Origin: Closterium sp. NIES-65
Taxonomy: Eukaryota; Streptophyta; Zygnematophyceae; Desmidiales; Closteriaceae
NCBI GenBank assembly: GCA_948144175.1
Contig: CANXME010002126.1
Span: forward strand, 372,001-436,000
Length of the DNA: 64,000 nucleotides
Reading direction: 5' to 3'
The notes under the pieces were generated by a model that was not told the DNA's origin, ran no database searches, and saw nothing but the letters and a program-made list of their open reading frames with translations. The number at the start of each line of letters is the position of its first letter. The stretch's first letter is position 1. Below, piece by piece: positions 46,084-56,314 of the stretch. The position numbers and the translations under genes are program-made.

Positions 46084-47922
46084 TCAGGCTCCCATGCTGT
46101 TACCATTGCACATTCTAAACCACACCATGTTGGATCGCTGCAGTAGACGCAGAGCCGTGTCACACCTCTCCTCCCACCGCCCAGCATTCACCCCCCGATC
46201 ACACTGATCAGCCTTTTCATCCCCATGAGCCTCAAGGGCTTCTCTAAGCTCTAAATAAGCCTGCACCACGAAAGCCATGCCACCAGCACACGGACCTTCC
46301 TCACCCCCAGCCATCCCTCCTCCACCTGCCCCTCCTCCCCCTGCCTTGTCAGCGCACACCCGAGCCTCTGCAAGATCGCCCTTCGTCGCATGGAGAGCAG
46401 CCAGGTTCACATACACGCTCTCCCTCCACTCCATCCATTTCGCCCCCCTGCCTGCTGCTGCTGCTCCTGCTGCTGCTGCACCCGCTGCTCCTCCTCCTCC
46501 CGCCCCTATGGCAGCTGCGGGAGGGGAAGCTTCCAGGAACTCGACAAGGCACTCGGATAGAAGACTCAGGGCATCACCAGGGCGGCCCAGAAGACAAAGA
46601 GCCTCTGCTGTGTACATGCGGAGGGCGCTGCGTTGCCACGGGTCTGAGCTCCTGTCAGGGCTGAGAGGTTTCTGTGAGGCAAGCTGTGAGGTAAGCTGTG
46701 AGGTAAGCTGTGTGCGTGGGTCGTTTGCGGCGTGAGGGGGAGGGTTGTTGCGGGTGTTGAGCAGGGAGAGGGCGTGTTGGGCGGTGGCAAGGCAAGCGAG
46801 GTGGTTGAGGAGGGAGAGCTCGACCCAGGCCAGCTGGCACAGGGCTGAGAGGAGAAGGCGGCGGTGGGCGGAGGGTAGGAGAGGTGGGGGAGTGAACGGC
46901 TTCTGGCTGCTGCCACCGCCGCTGATGGCGCCACTGCTGCTGATGGTGCTGGTGCGGGTGCTGGTGCTACTGATGGTGCTGGCGGTGCTGACGGTGCTGG
47001 CGGTGCTGGTATGAGGGGGGTGCGAGAGCAGCAGGTGGATGGCGTTCTTGAGGCACATGCGTGCCAGGGGGAGGGGATCCAGCCCCAGAGAGGACGACAG
47101 AGAGAGCGAAAACGGCAGTGGCTGCTTAGAATGGCCGAACCCCGCTCTGTCTGTACTGACCGTTGCGTCACTGGTGGTACCACCGCTGCTGCTGCTGCTG
47201 CTACCGGCAGCAGTGCCACCATGGTGCCTAGGAGGAATGGCTGATGCTGCTTCTTGCTTCCCTGAATTGCCGTGAGTGACGCTCGCTCCTGCGTCCCCGC
47301 GGACTCGCCTCGCCATGAGATCAGCAAGCTCACTGAGAGCCGTCGATTCACCTGCACCAGCACCGCCCAGAGCCGTCAATTTGACTGCAGGGATTCCACC
47401 GCTGGTACTTTCAGCGAGGACCCCTGATTCGATCTTGTGTTGGGATCCATCGTCGCGTGTGCCAGCTGGCAGCAGGACATACTGCCACGTGTCGTCAGTC
47501 CTTCCGCCGCTCATCAGAGTCACCGCCATTCTGCTGGGTCCGAGAAAGTCTTGCTGCTTCTGATTATCGCTCCGATGCTGCTGCTTTTGATGATCATCCT
47601 GCTTCTGTTTCTGCTTCTGACGGTGCTTCTCCTGCTCCTGCTGCTCTTGATATTCATTCTGCCCCTCCTGCTGTTGCTGGTGGGTGAGAATGCAGCACTC
47701 TGACAGTCGAAGCCACAGCAGCGGCCAGTCGCAGAAGACGCGCGAAACCTCCTGGAAGCATCGTGCGGCCTTGACGGGATCGCCGCTGAGCAGCATCTGC
47801 AGGCCGAGCTGGTACACCAGCCGCGCCGCGTCGCCGTTGTTCTGTGCAAGCTGTGCTGACGTGTCGCGGCTGCGGATCATTGCGTCCACACCAGCTCCCT
47901 TTCTGAGACTGTCGCTATCCAT
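46084..47922 (-). CDS. CNOT10: CCR4-NOT complex subunit 10-like TPR protein, apparently N-terminally short
   Basis: One uninterrupted frame of 612 residues. Residues about 33-80 (YQLGLQMLLSGDPVKAARCF, then PLLWLRLSECCI) match the central TPR block of plant CNOT10. A later ALCQLAWVELSLLNH and a C-terminal VYVNLAALHATKGDLAEA also fit TPR helices of that protein. CNOT10 scaffolds a module of the CCR4-NOT deadenylase in the cytoplasm. Between these blocks lie long Gln/Lys, Ser/Thr and Ala/Gly runs. Plant CNOT10 is usually over 800 residues. The first TPRs are missing here and I found no upstream exon. Unlike its neighbours it has no intron. It may be a partial gene, a retrocopy, or have unseen 5' exons. 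Confidence 0.6.
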   Translation of the reverse strand: MDSDSLRKGAGVDAMIRSRDTSAQLAQNNGDAARLVYQLGLQMLLSGDPVKAARCFQEVSRVFCDWPLLWLRLSECCILTHQQQQEGQNEYQEQQEQEKHRQKQKQKQDDHQKQQHRSDNQKQQDFLGPSRMAVTLMSGGRTDDTWQYVLLPAGTRDDGSQHKIESGVLAESTSGGIPAVKLTALGGAGAGESTALSELADLMARRVRGDAGASVTHGNSGKQEAASAIPPRHHGGTAAGSSSSSSGGTTSDATVSTDRAGFGHSKQPLPFSLSLSSSLGLDPLPLARMCLKNAIHLLLSHPPHTSTASTVSTASTISSTSTRTSTISSSGAISGGGSSQKPFTPPPLLPSAHRRLLLSALCQLAWVELSLLNHLACLATAQHALSLLNTRNNPPPHAANDPRTQLTSQLTSQLASQKPLSPDRSSDPWQRSALRMYTAEALCLLGRPGDALSLLSECLVEFLEASPPAAAIGAGGGGAAGAAAAGAAAAGRGAKWMEWRESVYVNLAALHATKGDLAEARVCADKAGGGGAGGGGMAGGEEGPCAGGMAFVVQAYLELREALEAHGDEKADQCDRGVNAGRWEERCDTALRLLQRSNMVWFRMCNGNSMGA

Positions 47923-48989
47923 TTCAAGTTGAGCCCGTTATCTTCGTGCGCTAAACCTACAAAACGCGGCTAAGAGCAGTTCAAATTGCAAGTCCAAAGT
48001 GGTCGACAGACCAAAGCGCTGATGCACTAGTCCGTGCCGGTTGTTGACTAAGTCCCACGCCTCGTGGAAGGGCTTTTGGCACGCAACCAGCGTTGGGTCT
48101 AGAACCGCTTTAGTATTCTCAGCTGCGACAACAGGCGTCTGGGCCCAAACCGGACCAAACCGGACTCTCTTGCCAATGAACTCAGGAGAATCCCGAAACC
48201 GCAACTATTTACTAGTTAGTCGACTTTCTTTGGCCCAGACTGCACTCCCTAGGACTCTGCTTCTAGAATCTAAGCGCGATGCAATGCGATTCCTCCCTAC
48301 GTGCTTGTATAGGCCCCGTTCTAGAACCTAACACAGGTTCATTCGGATTGAAGTTATTTGCTGGCGTGATGTGGATTTGGCTGCTGGAAAGTTGCATACA
48401 CTTCGCTAAAAATTTCGAGGAACTTTTAGCGCACAGCTGATGGTGCTTTAAGCGAGGATTTCCAGAATTAGCCTGAAATTTTGAGAATGCTTTGTCCCCT
48501 ACAAATATCGATATTTGTACCATTCCACTTTTATGATCAGTGTTTGCACTGCAAACTGTAGAGCTACGCAGGTCTTCCTATTCCTGATTCGTTATAGCGT
48601 AGCCTCCGCTGCAAAGCTGATGGGTGCTGCTATCCCTGCGGTGCGCTGACTTGGCGCCGTTAGTTGTGTGTGGCGGCGGCGTAATTAGGCGAGTAAAGCT
48701 CCCAGCCCAGGAACCTACTAGGGGGCTCTTCCTCCTCCTTTACCTCGACTCCTAGCCTAGCCTAGACCCCACCCCACGCCAACAGAACCTCGAAACCGAA
48801 CCGAACCACATTCAACGCCAGGCGAGCAACCTGATCTGAACCATTCCACTTTTGTGTCCGATTCGAACCACTTCCGTGTCTGATCCGTACCGTATCGTAG
48901 TTCTCCCGAAACACCACGGCGTAGTAGAGCAGTAGTTAATCGGCCAGGACAGCTCAGCAGCCAATAGAAGCTCCGCAGGGTTAGCTCTC
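47923..48989. other. Divergent promoter region between CNOT10-like and O-methyltransferase genes
   Basis: The two genes point away from each other across about 1.07 kb, so this stretch should hold both promoters. I see no protein-family reading frame. The phrase ACCATTCCACTTTT occurs twice (about 48519 and 48840), and a related CGAACCACTTCCGTGTCTGATC follows the second copy. Confidence 0.5.
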
Positions 48990-51900
48990 ATGACGCTCGT
49001 CGCGCTATGCCGCCGCGCTACGACCAGCATCTGCTGTAACACCGGAACAGTCCCACCCCTACGTGGCTACAATAACGGGGCGTATAATAACGGAGCGGTG
49101 TTTTCGCGGATGACTCTTGTCTGTTCCTATAGCAGCGGACTTTCTTCCCTCGCTCGAGGCCGAGCCGCGATCGGCTCTAAGCTCCATCATAGTAGCCATA
49201 GCCACGTGGCGACTCAATGCCACGTGGCTCGATTATCCATCACTGCCAGCTCCTCTGCCAGCTCAGCAGCGACCGTGTCCACGTCTGCCACGTCAGCAGC
49301 CCCCGTGGCGCTAGACCCGTCGTACGGGAGTAAGGAGGTGATTAAAGTCGACACGCGCGTATACCAATACATCCTGGAGCACACCCGAGAACCCGAGGTG
49401 ACTATAAGCGGCGTGACTTGGTGGTGTGACTAAAAGAGGTGTGGATATAAGAGGTGATTATGGGTTTGGGATGTGTGGGGTGTGTCACAGGCTTCCAGCA
49501 ACGCTTTTGGAAGAATAGCTTTCCGTTCTTGCCCCATTCACCCTCTGCTGCACTCTCACTCTCCTATTCTCTCCCTCTGTCCCGTCCTCTCGTTACTCTA
49601 CCCATGCCCAGTAACCGTGCCCACTATCCTCCTGGCCCCCCGCATGCCCCCTCCCTGCCCATATCCCCCTCTTCTTCCCATCTCCTCTTCCCGTGTCTGG
49701 CAATTCCTGTCAATTTTATCATGTCTTCTTCCCATCTCTTCTTCCCTCGTCCCCCTGCCTTTCTTTTCTCGTGCAGATTCTTGCCGAGCTGAGGAGGGAA
49801 ACTGCAACCATGATAGGCAAGGAGATGCAGGTGAGGGGTAAGGTCATGACTTATACCCGCTATAAGCAGGGGATGCTCGTCTATTCGTCATAAGCAGGTG
49901 CAGAATGCAGATTCTAGCCGAGCTGAGGAGGGAACCTGCTACCATGATAGGCAAAGAGATGCACGTGAGTTGAGGAACTAGGTTATAATGCATACCTGAT
50001 ATAAACAAGGGGTGGTCGTACCCGTTATAAGAGGGTGCAGAGTGTAGTAGAGTTGAGGAGATAGACGGCTGTTGTCATATGCGACGAGGTGCAGGTGAAG
50101 ACATGCCTTATACCCGCTTTTATATGCACGTTATAAGCAGATTCAGAACAGGGGTTGTCTCGTTTATGCTTATTGCGGTTAACTGGGCAGGGCATGCATT
50201 TTAGAGGAGAACTTGGGGGGAGTGAGGTGAGGGGGGTTGCGGGTGAGAAGGGTGACCTTTCCTCACAACATGGGTGCGATGCGAATTCATGGGAGCAAGG
50301 CAGTACTGTCATGCTCCCGTTCACCCATGACCAACCTCACTTTCCCCCTTATCCCGGCCTATCCCGTCCTATCATGCGCTGTCCCATCCCACCCCATCCC
50401 ATCCCACCGCATCCCATCCCACCGCATCCCATCCCATCCCATCCCATCCCATCCCATCCCATCCCATCCCATCCCATCCCATCCCATCCCACCCCATCCC
50501 ACCCCTTCCCATCCCATCCCATCCCATCCCATCCCATCCCACCCCATCCCACCCCTTCCCATCCCATCCCATCCCATCCCATCCCATCCCATCCCATCCC
50601 ATCCCATCCCATCCCATCCCATCCCATCCCATCCCATCCTATCCCATCCCATCCCATCCCATCCCATCCCATCCCATCCCATCCCATCCCATCCCATCCC
50701 ACCCCATCCCATCCCATCCCATCCCACCCCATCCCATCCCATCCCATCCCATCCCATCCTATCCCATCCCATCCCATCCCATCCCATCCCATCCCATCCC
50801 ATCCCATCCCATCCCATCCCATCCCATCCCATCCTATCCCATCCCATCCCATCCCATCCCATCCCATCCCATCCCATCCCATCCCATCCCATCCCATCCC
50901 ATCCCATCCCACCCCATCCCATCCCATCCCATCCCACCCCATCCCACCCCATCCCATCCCATCCCATCCCATCCCACCTGTTCTACCACACCACCACCCC
51001 TTCTGCAGGTGTCTCCAGAGCAGGGAGCGTTCTTGGCCATGCTGGTGCGGCTTATGGAAGCAAGGGGCGGGTAGTGTGGCTGTGCGCACACATACGCTGC
51101 TTTTGAGTCGACTCAAAGGTAGTGTGGCTGTGCGCACACATACGCTCATGCTCTTGTCTCTCTGCCTGCCTGCCTGCCTGCCACCATCCCTGCAGGTGTC
51201 CCCGGAGCAGAGAGCATTCCTGGCAATGCTGGTGCGGCTCACGGGAGCCAGGCGCTGCATTCACCATTCACACACCCTTACTTGCTTGCCTGCCATGCCA
51301 TGCCACCACTCCACTCCCCTGCAGGTGTCCCCAGAGCAGGGAGCATTCCTGGCCATGCTGGTGCGGCTCATGGGGGCCAGGCGCTGCATTCACCATTCAC
51401 ACACCCTTACTTGCTTGCCTGCCATGCCATGCCACCACTCCACTCCCCTGCAGGTGTCCCCAGAGCAGGGAGCATTCCTGGCCATGCTGGTGCGGCTCAT
51501 GGGGGCCAGGCGCTGCATTCACCATTCACACACCCTTACTTGCTTGCCTGCCATGCCATGCCACCACTCCACTCCCCTGCAGGTGTCCCCAGAGCAGGGA
51601 GCATTCCTGGCCATGCTGGTGCGGCTCATGGGGGCCAGGCGCTGCATTCACCATTCACACACCCTTACTTGCTTGCCTGCCATGCCATGCCACCACTCCA
51701 CTCCCCTGCAGGTGTCCCCAGAGCAGGGAGCATTCTTGGCCATGCTGGTGCGGCTCATGGGGGCCAGGCGCTGCATTGAGCTGGGCGTGTACACGGTGAG
51801 CCTTGCGGCTGTGCGGTGTGCTGCGGTGTGCTGTGGGCGGCGGGCTGGGTATTTTATGCATTGAGTTGGGCGTGTACACGACACGGTGAGGCTTGGGACC

Positions 51901-54900
51901 ACGGCTGCTGTGGTGAGGCTTGGGACCACGGCTGCTGCGGTGAGGCCTGGGACCACGGCTGCTGTGCGCATTGTTGCAGTGTGTTGCTTCCCCCTTCCGC
52001 CTCCCCCCTCATCCTTCCGCCTCCCCCCTCATCCTTCCGCCTCCCCCCTCATCCTTCCGCCTTTCCCCACTCCTCCCCTCCCTCTCTCCCTCCCCCTCCC
52101 CTTCTCCCTCCTCCATATCGCTCCCCCCTCCTCCCTCTCTCCCTCCCCCATCCCCTTGCCCCGCTCCCTCCCCTCTACCCTTCCCCGCTGCTCCGTGGCT
52201 GTCTCTTGCTTATGTCACACTTTGCTTATGTCACACTTTGCTTATGTCTCACTTTGCTTATGTCTCACTGTGGTGGTGCTGTGCGCTGTAACAACTTGAC
52301 CAGTCCAGCCCTTCTTGCGCCACACCTGTTTGCCCATCGTCCTCCCAACCCAAGGGCCACTCTCCTCCCTCTCGGTGACTTGGACACTTTCTCCTCACGG
52401 TCTGCTGGTGGCGTGTGAGCGGGTGCCTCACACGTTTGTCTCATTCCCTCTGTGCCGCACACGCTCGCCCAGACCTCTTGTGTCTCTCGCCCATCCCCCT
52501 TGTGTCGCTCGCCCATCCCCCTTCTGTCGCTCGCCCATCCCCCTTGTGTCTCGTCGCTCGCCCATCCCCCTTGTGTCGCTCGCCCATCCCCCTTGTGTCG
52601 CTCGCCCATCCCCCTTGTGTCGCTCGCCCATCCCCCTGGTGTGGCACGCCCATCCCCCTTGTGTCGCTCGCCCATCCCCCTGGTGTCGCTCGCCCATCCC
52701 CCTTGTGTCTCGTCGCTCGCCCATCCCCCTTGTGTCTCGTCGCTCGCCCATCCCCCTTGTGTCTCGTCGCTCGCCCATCCCCCTGGTGTCTCTTGCCCAT
52801 CCCCCTGGTGTGGCACGCCAGGGCTACTCGTCCCTCTCGGTCGCGCTGGCATTACCTTCCGACGGCCTGCTGGTGGCGTGTGAGCGGGTGCCTCACACGT
52901 TTGCAGTGGCGCAGCGATTCTACGAGAAGGCTGGTGTCAAACACAAGGTGTGACTCTAGCGAGGGCTGCTGTAGTGAGTGAGTGAGTGAGTGGAGCACAG
53001 GTGTGCGTTTGTGACTCTAACAAAGGCTGATTCATGATTGATTGTAACAAGACAGGGTGTGACTTGCACAGACTGTGACAATCTAGCAAGACCCTCTTCT
53101 TCACCATTCCCCCACTCACTCACGCATTCTGCTCTGTCTACCCCACTCACGCATTCTGCTCCGTCTACCCCACTCACGCATTCTGCTCTGTCTACCCCAC
53201 TCACGCATTCTGCTCCGTCTACCCCACTCACGCATTCTGCTCTGCAGTACTAAACCCTCTGTTTCGGCCCCCTCCAACCCCCTCTTACTGCTTCAACGCC
53301 ACGTCTTCCTCTACCACCTCTCAACGCCGCCTGCCCTCGCGTACTCTTCAACCCCCCCTGGCCGTGCTGCAGGACACGTGCTGCAGGACACGTGCTGCAG
53401 GACACATGCTGCAGGACACGTGCTGCAGGACACGTGCTGCAGGACACGTGCTGCAGGACACGTGCAGAAGCTGCACCTTCTCCCTTCGCTCCAACACGTG
53501 TTGTGTTTGCTTCCCTGCCCCACACGCATCACCCCACATCACCAGGTAGCCCCCCGGCTTTGCCTGGCACAGGAGGACACGCCGCAGCAGCTGCAGCGCC
53601 ATCTCCCTCTCTTTTCCCTCCTCCTGCTTCTGCATGCCCCTTGCCATTTCGCCTCCCACACCCACGCCACCAGGTAGACGCACGGCTGGGCCTGGCGCAG
53701 GACACGCTGCAGCAGCTGCTGGAGGAAGGGCAGGCAGGCAGGTGAGAGCAGAGCCACAGTGGCTTGCGCGTGACCTGTTCACACGCCACAGTGGCTTGCG
53801 CATGACCTGCTCACACGCCACAGTGGCTTGCGCGTGACCTGCTCACACGCCACAGTGGGTTGCGCGTGACCTGCTCACACGCCACAGTGGCTTGCGCGTG
53901 ACCTGCTCACACGCCACAGTGGCTTGCGCGTGACCTGCTCACACGCCACAGCATCCCATCTATCCTCCACGCCCCACCGGGTGGACACGTGGTTAGGCCC
54001 GGCACAGGACACGCGGTTAGGCCCGGCACAGGACACGCGGTTAGGCCCGGCACGCGGTTAGGCCCGGCACAGGACACGCTGCAGCAGCTTGAGGAAGGGC
54101 AGGGGGGCAGGTGAGACTACAACCACAAGGGAGGTGAGACTGCACCAGTGTGCAGCAGCTGGTGGAACCACAAGGGCGCAAGTTATGGTGTCATGTCAGC
54201 ATCATAGATCCACCAAGCAACTTCATGCGTTCTTTCATTTCATCAAGTTGTGGAGGTGTTGTGTTGCCAGCAGATCATGTGCCGCCACCTTGTGTCGTCT
54301 CCCACCACCTTGTGTCGTCTCCCACCACCTTGTGTCGTCTCCCACCCATGCCCTTTAAGCCGACTCAAACGACACCGTCTCACTCACTTCTCTTCTCCAT
54401 TCCCTCTTTCCCCGGGTTATCCCAGCTTTGACGTTGTGTTTCTAGATGCGGTAAGCGGATGTACCAAGCAACAAGCGGGTATACTGAGAATACTAAATAT
54501 TTCTGCTCACCTTTTCACCCACTCCTCCGTTACTAGTCTCCTAGTGTTTCTCCTCCGCACCCATCATTCACGCCCACTCCTCCCTTCCCTCTCTCCTCGG
54601 CTCATTGCAGCTTTGACTTTGCGTTCCTGGACGCGGACAAGCGCATGTACCGAGACTACTACGAGCTGCTTCTCACCCTTGTGAGTCGAAGTCTGTTAAT
54701 AAATTCCATACCTCGCTGTAACGATTGTTAGTTAACTAGAGCCTCAACGCAGTTACTTCAGATGCACGTTCATTCGTTTCTCAAGTGATGGGATCTGTAG
54801 CATTCGGTGACTGACACCCATCCGCTCCTTGAACACGCTCTAATGAATGACCATGTAGACACTGGAACATCTTTCCATGCGTGCCTCTATGGGATGTTGA

Positions 54901-55645
54901 CGTGAAAAGTACACTCATTTCACGTGGCTATCTTTCCATGCATGCCTCTATGGGATGTTGCCATGCTGCTATTGACGTCGTTGTCCTGGCTAAGTATTTC
55001 GGTGATGCAAACAATCCAATTCACACTGGAGCTGGATAGGCCTCCATGCATGCATGCAAGCCTCTATGAGATCCATGCTGCCATGCTGCTATTGATGTCG
55101 TTGACCTGGTTCTGAGGCGCCTCAGAAGTTGTCCCGTCCCGCAAACACCCCAATTCACCATGGAGCTTGATGAATGTGTCTCCATGCATCCATGCATCCA
55201 TGCATCCATGCATCCATGCATCCATGCATCCATGCATCCATGCATCCATGCATCCATGCATGCCTCTATGGGATCCATGCTGCCATGCTGCTAATGACTG
55301 TGTTGAGGTGTCTCTGGATTTTGGTGTTGTTTCAGCCCTCACATGCTGAATGATGCCGATAATCCAAAAATACCACACGGCTTGCTGCGTTTCGAATCCA
55401 TCATTACTCCGCAAGAGGCTACTATTCCTCACCACAACCCTGCCATCCTCCCCCACACATGCCCGTCCTGCTGCCAGCTGAGGCCAGGGGGTCTCCTGGT
55501 GGTTGACAACGTGCTGTGGCATGGTCAGCTGGCTGATCCTCAGGTGAGTTTCCAGGTGATTTCATCAATTCATCTGCTGTGTGAAAGTTCTCTAACTCTG
55601 GTGATATCAGGTGAAAAGCCGCCAACATGTCAACGGCACTTGAGC

Positions 55646-55703
<58 letters not shown>

Positions 55704-56314
55704 CACATGCCCATGCCCATGCCCACATCCATGGTCAATGGCACTTGAGCCATGCCCATGCCCATGGTCAATGTCACTCTTGCTCCTTCTGCCACCTGGC
55801 CTCTTGGGGCATGCCCATTGCTCTCTGCTGCTCCCCTCCTTGCTGTTTGGTGCTCCTGGCATTTAAATGGCATGTCAAGAAAAAGACTGCATATAACGTG
55901 GCTCACAGTTGCAGATCTACATGAGGGGTGCATGATGCTTTTTTCCTTTGTGCTGGTGCATTGGTGGAAGTATTCGTTTACCGTGCATCAAACTTGCCCT
56001 CTATTGTTTTGCAACTACATTTAATTCTCAGGTTACTGACCGCAAGACGGAATACCTCAGGGCATTCAACAAATTCATTCGTGATGATCCTCGGATCCAT
56101 CATAGCATTGTAAGTGAAATGGAGTGGAAATTTCGTAGCATTTCCTCTGCTTGCTTGTACCACTTTCTTGTACCATTCTGCATGGTGATTGTCTGTACTT
56201 TGTCATATGCCTGATCGACTGCCTTGGTGTTTTAAGTATAATTCCACTCATCTCGCTTCTTGCAACGTGCAGGTGCCTGTTGGAGACGGAGTGGCATTAT
56301 GCCAAAAATCATAA
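48990..56314 (+). CDS. SAM-dependent O-methyltransferase, CCoAOMT superfamily, plastid-type (At3g62000-like)
   Basis: Nine exons close into one frame of 331 residues: 48990-49397, 49777-49830, 51712-51795, 52822-52947, 53674-53741, 54611-54680, 55478-55543, 56032-56109, 56273-56314. The first about 100 residues are Ser/Ala/Thr-rich, fitting a plastid transit peptide. Then come YQYILEHTREPEV, a VSPEQ lid, IELGVYTGYSS (SAM-binding glycine loop, split by an intron), DFAFLDADKRMY (metal-binding Asp), VVDNVLWHG and VGDGVALC. The class methylates catechol-type hydroxyls with a divalent metal; the substrate here is unknown. It resembles the At3g62000 class more than lignin CCoAOMT. Its introns carry relic copies of exons 2 to 6 and large satellites. 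An alternative start lies further in (Met near 49113). Confidence 0.85.
49911..49964 (+). pseudogene. Second copy of O-methyltransferase exon 2
   Basis: 54 bp, same length and phase as exon 2 (49777-49830), with both an AG acceptor and a GTGAGT donor. It encodes ILAELRREPATMIGKEMH. It could still be spliced in, in place of or after exon 2, without breaking the frame. Confidence 0.8.
50041..50094 (+). pseudogene. Third, decayed copy of O-methyltransferase exon 2
   Basis: Also 54 bp between a GCAG acceptor and a GTGAAG donor, about 130 bp after the second copy. It has accumulated stop codons, so it can no longer code. Confidence 0.75.
50374..50976. repeat. (ATCCC)n pentanucleotide satellite in an O-methyltransferase intron
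   Basis: About 600 bp of ATCCC repeats with scattered ACCCC, ATCCT and TTCCC variants, between the exon 2 copies and the exon 3 copies. It produces long meaningless frames on both strands. On the minus strand it reads GGGAT, with closely spaced GGG runs. Confidence 0.95.
51009..51711 (+). repeat. Five upstream partial copies of O-methyltransferase exon 3
   Basis: Copies start at 51009, 51196, 51325, 51454 and 51583. The real exon starts at 51712. From 51196 onward the spacing is exactly 129 bp. Each has a good acceptor (polypyrimidine, CTGCAG) and encodes VSPEQ...FLAMLVRL. All stop before the IELGVYT end and the donor of the real exon, so they keep acceptors but lack donors. The 129-bp units are nearly identical, which points to recent expansion or homogenisation. 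Confidence 0.9.
51880..52270. repeat. Cluster of short tandem repeats in intron 3 of the O-methyltransferase gene
   Basis: Three blocks follow each other: GTGAGGCTTGGGACCACGGCTGCT-type units (three copies, about 51888-51965), CCGCCTCCCCCCTCATCCTT units (four copies, about 51995-52070), and CTTATGTCACACTTTG units (four copies, about 52208-52268). Confidence 0.8.
52362..52440 (+). pseudogene. Decayed upstream copy of O-methyltransferase exon 4
   Basis: The order CTCCCTCTCGGTGACTTGG, then CTGCTGGTGGCGTGTGAGCG and GTGCCTCACACGTTTG copies the exon at 52822-52947. Its second half and donor are missing and its first half is shuffled by small changes. Confidence 0.75.
52470..52815. repeat. Minisatellite of about 21-26 bp between the two exon 4 copies
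   Basis: About fifteen units of the form TCGCTCGCCCATCCCCCTTGTG, some with an extra TCTCG, fill the intron up to the acceptor of the functional exon 4. Confidence 0.9.
53114..53246. repeat. About 26-bp minisatellite, five units
   Basis: Units of CACTCACGCATTCTGCTCTG then TCTACCC, alternating CTCTG and CTCCG, lie in the intron after exon 4. Confidence 0.85.
53367..53464. repeat. 14-bp minisatellite, seven exact-length units
   Basis: CTGCAGGACACGTG is repeated seven times in 98 bp with one base variant. The unit closely matches the CAGGACACGCTGCAG of the neighbouring exon 5, so the array looks derived from exon sequence. Each unit holds a CACGTG palindrome and a CTGCAG that resembles a 3' splice site. 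Confidence 0.9.
53547..53600 (+). pseudogene. Decayed upstream copy of O-methyltransferase exon 5
   Basis: After a CACCAG acceptor the sequence GTAGCCCCCCGGCTTTGCCT, then GGCACAGGAGGACACGCCGC and AGCAGCTGCAG, copies the exon at 53674-53741 but has an altered frame and no donor. Confidence 0.75.
53750..53953. repeat. About 32-bp minisatellite, six units
   Basis: Units of CCACAGTGGCTTGCGCGTGA then CCTGCTCACACG follow exon 5 directly in its downstream intron. Confidence 0.9.
53982..54111 (+). pseudogene. Downstream decayed copy of exon 5 with internal repeat expansion
   Basis: It begins like exon 5 (GTGGACACGTGG), then repeats GGTTAGGCCCGGCACAGGAC several times, and ends with CTGCAGCAGCTTGAGGAAGG and a GGCAG/GTGAG donor. 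Unlike the upstream copies it retains a donor. Confidence 0.75.
54426..54480 (+). pseudogene. Decayed upstream copy of O-methyltransferase exon 6
   Basis: CTTTGACGTTGTGTTTCTAG, then ATGCG and a GGATGTACC echo match the exon at 54611-54680 (SFDFAFLDADKRMY). A cryptic GTAAGC donor follows the ATGCG. The rest of the exon is lost. Confidence 0.75.
54870..55300. repeat. Dispersed intron repeats with a TGCATCCA octamer array
   Basis: A block reading CATGCATGCCTCTATGGGAT followed by CATGCTGCTATTGACG occurs at about 54935, 55050 and 55260, with a shorter copy near 54875. Between the last two lies an array of about ten TGCATCCA octamers (about 55180-55260). Confidence 0.8.
55646..55730. repeat. (CCCATG)n hexamer array in intron 7
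   Basis: About fourteen CCCATG units with one ACATG variant, followed by a second short patch at about 55753-55768. Confidence 0.9.

Noticed and set aside
51196-51795. Regularly spaced repeats resembling a CRISPR array
   Set aside because: The units are contiguous 129-bp copies of an exon plus its intron flank, without short repeats and unique spacers. The genome is eukaryotic.
50155-51864. Long plus-strand frame of 569 codons rich in Pro-Ser-His and matching minus-strand Met-Gly-Trp-Asp frames
   Set aside because: These are six-frame readings of the ATCCC satellite and of the 129-bp exon array. A pentamer has no stop in some frames. Only the exon at 51712-51795 is real coding sequence here.
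48990-56314. Lignin-pathway caffeoyl-CoA O-methyltransferase
   Set aside because: The superfamily fits, but the N-terminal extension, MQVSPEQ, FLAMLVRL and DNVLWHG context is closer to the At3g62000 class. Naming a lignin substrate is not supported.
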